Source: Pelagerythrobacter rhizovicinus (GTDB lineage Bacteria > Pseudomonadota > Alphaproteobacteria > Sphingomonadales > Sphingomonadaceae). From it: 64,000 bases of DNA. Location: the NCBI RefSeq assembly GCF_004135625.1, contig NZ_SDPV01000001.1:1238501-1302500 (forward strand), written 5' to 3'. The notes beneath the pieces were generated by a model that saw only the letters and a list, made by a program, of their open reading frames with translations, did no database searches and was not told the origin of the DNA. A program made the translations under genes and the position numbers. This document shows, piece after piece, positions 62,272 to 64,000 of the stretch (positions are counted from its first letter, which is position 1; each line of letters begins with the position of its first letter).

Positions 62272-64000
62272 TCAGTTGTGAGCGTAGCGGCTGGGTTCGA
62301 TCATGATCGTGCGGTCGTCGATCAGCACCGCCCGCAAGCGATTGCGAAGAAGCCGTGAGATCGCCTGCTTGAGGGTCATCGACCCACGAAGGGGAGCGGT
62401 CCTGAAGTTGGCTGCGACATCGGTGCTGTAGAGGATGTTGTATCCAGACAGCCCGCCTATCTGCTGCATCGCCTCGTCAAGGTTCGTCGCCGCAATCTCG
62501 ACGTGCATTTTGCGTTCGGGCCAGGTCGGCTGCTGCCGGTCCGCTTCGGCCCGCTCTGCCCGCGAAGGCGTCGCATTCGAGGATTGTGAGGCACCCGGCG
62601 CGCACGCCTCGCGTCGGTCCCCCTCGCCGCAATCGCCATATCCGGTGACGCGAACCTCGATGATCGAGGGCGTGGTCGCGGCCGCGTTCTGGCGAACGGT
62701 TTCGGTGAGGCTTTCGAGAAGGTTGCTGCCAAGCAGCGACTTGCTGCCGAGGTCGCCCACGTCCAGCGACGTGGGCGGTGCGGCCGGCGCCTCGGGCAGA
62801 CCGGTCGTGCGGCCGGCCACGTCGATGTTGTCCGCCCCGAGGATTTCGATGGCGAAGACGTTGAGGTTGCCCGAGACGCGGATGCCCGCATCCCCCGCAT
62901 CGACGACGCCATAGTTCGCGACCAGATCGACGTCGGCGGGCGGCACGCCCGGGGTGGACGCCAGCGTGCCGATGCCGGCACCGGTCGGCAGACCGGCGGG
63001 CGAGCGGGTGAAGTTGGCGAGTTCGTCGATATGCCGTTCGAAGTAGGGCGGCGTCATCGAGGTTTTGGCGCCGTTGCCCGCGGCAATGCTGCCGAACGAC
63101 GACCACATCATGATATTGCCGCCCTGGGTGGTGAGCACGCGGGACTGGTTCACATCCTGGTCCCCATGGGTGAGGACGTTCACCTCGCCGCCGCCCTGCG
63201 TGACGATACCGGCGCGCAAGGCATCGCCCTGTGGGTTGGTCTCCGACGGCTGGCCGGTCTGATCGGCATTGGCCGCCGCGCTGGCGAGGCGGAAGAAGCC
63301 CCCCGGCGCAACCACCGAGACATCGCCGCCGGCGTTGGAGAGGATCCGGCTGGCGAAGGTCTCGAAGTTGCCCGCCCAGCGGGATTCGCCGTCCGCCAGC
63401 TGCTCGTCGGCGGCCTTCTGCGCGCCCGGGTAAAGCGTACCGATGGCCGTGTAGCCCCGGTTCACCGAACCCTGGCGTTCGTTGTCGGGATCGTTTGCCT
63501 CCCGGCTGGCGGTGCGCAGTTCAAGGAACAGCGCCGAGCGATAGAAGGGCGCCTTGTAGGCATTGTCCAGACCCTCCCAGTACGCCAGCGCCTCATCCAT
63601 GTAGGCGCGCTGCTCCTGCGCGGTCTCCAGCGGCTCCAGCCCCTGCATCTCACGCACGTAGTTGACGAGGCCCTGGCGCCGCTCCGGCAGGAAGAATTCG
63701 CCCCGCAGCCGCTCGGCCTGTGCCTGCTGGGCCGTGTAGCGCGGCACCAGAGTGTCGTAGGGCGTTTCCTGCGAGGCCGGAAGGGCGAGCCAGTACTCCC
63801 AGGCCTGTTCCAGGTAACCGCGCTGGGCCTCCTCCCCGGCCAGCGGCTCGAGCCCCTGAAGCGAGCGGATGTAGTTTACGAAGCCACCGGCCATGTCCTC
63901 GCTCACCAGTTCCACGGTCGCGCCGTTGCCGCGGGCGTAGAAGCGGTCGAACAGGTACATGGGCATTTTCTCGCCGTCGCCCAGTTCACCGAGCAGGTAA
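62272..64000 (-). CDS. C-terminal end of a filamentous-haemagglutinin-like exoprotein (DUF3739) with an STN domain (5' part outside window)
   Basis: About 576 codons are visible and the frame stays open to the right edge. Two copies of a 35-residue module (LVNYVREMQGLEPL type) lie at 63778-63882 and 63565-63669. The middle part has the DUF3739 features of giant secreted haemagglutinin-like proteins: GGDVSVVAPGG, GGGEVNVLTHGDQDVNQSRV, GIGTLASTPGVPPADVDLVA, VDAGDAGIRVSGNLNVFAIE. The last 80 residues form an STN domain (ATNLDEAMQQIGGLSGYNIL, GSMTLKQAISRLLRNRLRAV), usually found in secretins and TonB receptors. It is presumably secreted or surface-bound. SapC and OmpH genes follow. Confidence 0.88.
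   Translation of the reverse strand, partial: YLLGELGDGEKMPMYLFDRFYARGNGATVELVSEDMAGGFVNYIRSLQGLEPLAGEEAQRGYLEQAWEYWLALPASQETPYDTLVPRYTAQQAQAERLRGEFFLPERRQGLVNYVREMQGLEPLETAQEQRAYMDEALAYWEGLDNAYKAPFYRSALFLELRTASREANDPDNERQGSVNRGYTAIGTLYPGAQKAADEQLADGESRWAGNFETFASRILSNAGGDVSVVAPGGFFRLASAAANADQTGQPSETNPQGDALRAGIVTQGGGEVNVLTHGDQDVNQSRVLTTQGGNIMMWSSFGSIAAGNGAKTSMTPPYFERHIDELANFTRSPAGLPTGAGIGTLASTPGVPPADVDLVANYGVVDAGDAGIRVSGNLNVFAIEILGADNIDVAGRTTGLPEAPAAPPTSLDVGDLGSKSLLGSNLLESLTETVRQNAAATTPSIIEVRVTGYGDCGEGDRREACAPGASQSSNATPSRAERAEADRQQPTWPERKMHVEIAATNLDEAMQQIGGLSGYNILYSTDVAANFRTAPLRGSMTLKQAISRLLRNRLRAVLIDDRTIMIEPSRYAHN

Overview
The window is high-GC, densely coded DNA from an alphaproteobacterium. 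Gene order and content point to Sphingomonadales, most likely an Erythrobacteraceae-like genome. The order blocks that suggest this are tkt-gap-pgk with a class I aldolase, zapA-6S RNA-5-formyl-THF cyclo-ligase, recG-sdhE-mfd, a DivL-type kinase followed by tsaE-amgK-murU-addB-addA-trxA, and a giant DUF3739 exoprotein beside SapC. The assignment comes from reading the sequence, not from a database search. No phage, plasmid, CRISPR array or intact insertion sequence was seen.

Layout. 1-7.1 kb: a ScfR-type regulator (cut by the left edge) diverges from isocitrate lyase; then come a secreted M20 amidohydrolase, an SLC13 permease and a tiny entericidin-like lipoprotein. 7.2-24 kb: tRNA-Leu, an inositol-phosphatase family gene, EF-P, a translationally coupled pair of cell-wall enzymes, thiE, and the sugar-phosphate cluster fda, thioesterase, serine hydrolase, pgk, gap, tkt. 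On the other strand are zapA, 6S RNA and the cyclo-ligase; tRNA-Asp follows. 23-28 kb: a bkd operon (branched-chain 2-oxoacid dehydrogenase E1a, E1b, E2) and thyA. 28-37 kb: tRNA-Pro, LMW phosphatase, recG, sdhE, mfd, an EAL protein, NAD kinase, tRNA-Asn. 37-43 kb: secA, two small envelope proteins, argJ and a second inositol-phosphatase family gene. 43-56 kb: a tightly overlapping operon on the minus strand (divL, tsaE, amgK, murU, addB, addA, then trxA) downstream of ahcY, which has a SahR-like operator. 56-59.3 kb: peroxiredoxin, a double ferritin-like protein, a DUF4142 protein and a Crp/Fnr regulator, which look like a stress module. 59.3-60.8 kb: a gene-poor stretch with a broken HigA antitoxin. 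60.8-64 kb: OmpH/Skp-like protein, SapC, and the C-terminal end of a filamentous-haemagglutinin-like exoprotein that runs off the right edge.

Three families of palindromic repeats are interspersed. (i) An element of about 150 bp made of several hairpins occurs three times, each time ending 1-2 nt before the stop codon of a minus-strand gene. (ii) A composite inverted pair of a common REP-type sequence occurs once between pgk and gap and once in frame inside the bkdB coding sequence. (iii) Hairpins of the type GTCATCCCAGCGAAAG lie around sdhE and mfd.

The points most worth following up are the exoprotein-SapC-OmpH locus with its terminal STN domain, the in-frame repeat in bkdB, the repeats abutting stop codons, the tyrosine in place of histidine in the DivL-type kinase, and the uncharacterised double ferritin-like gene.
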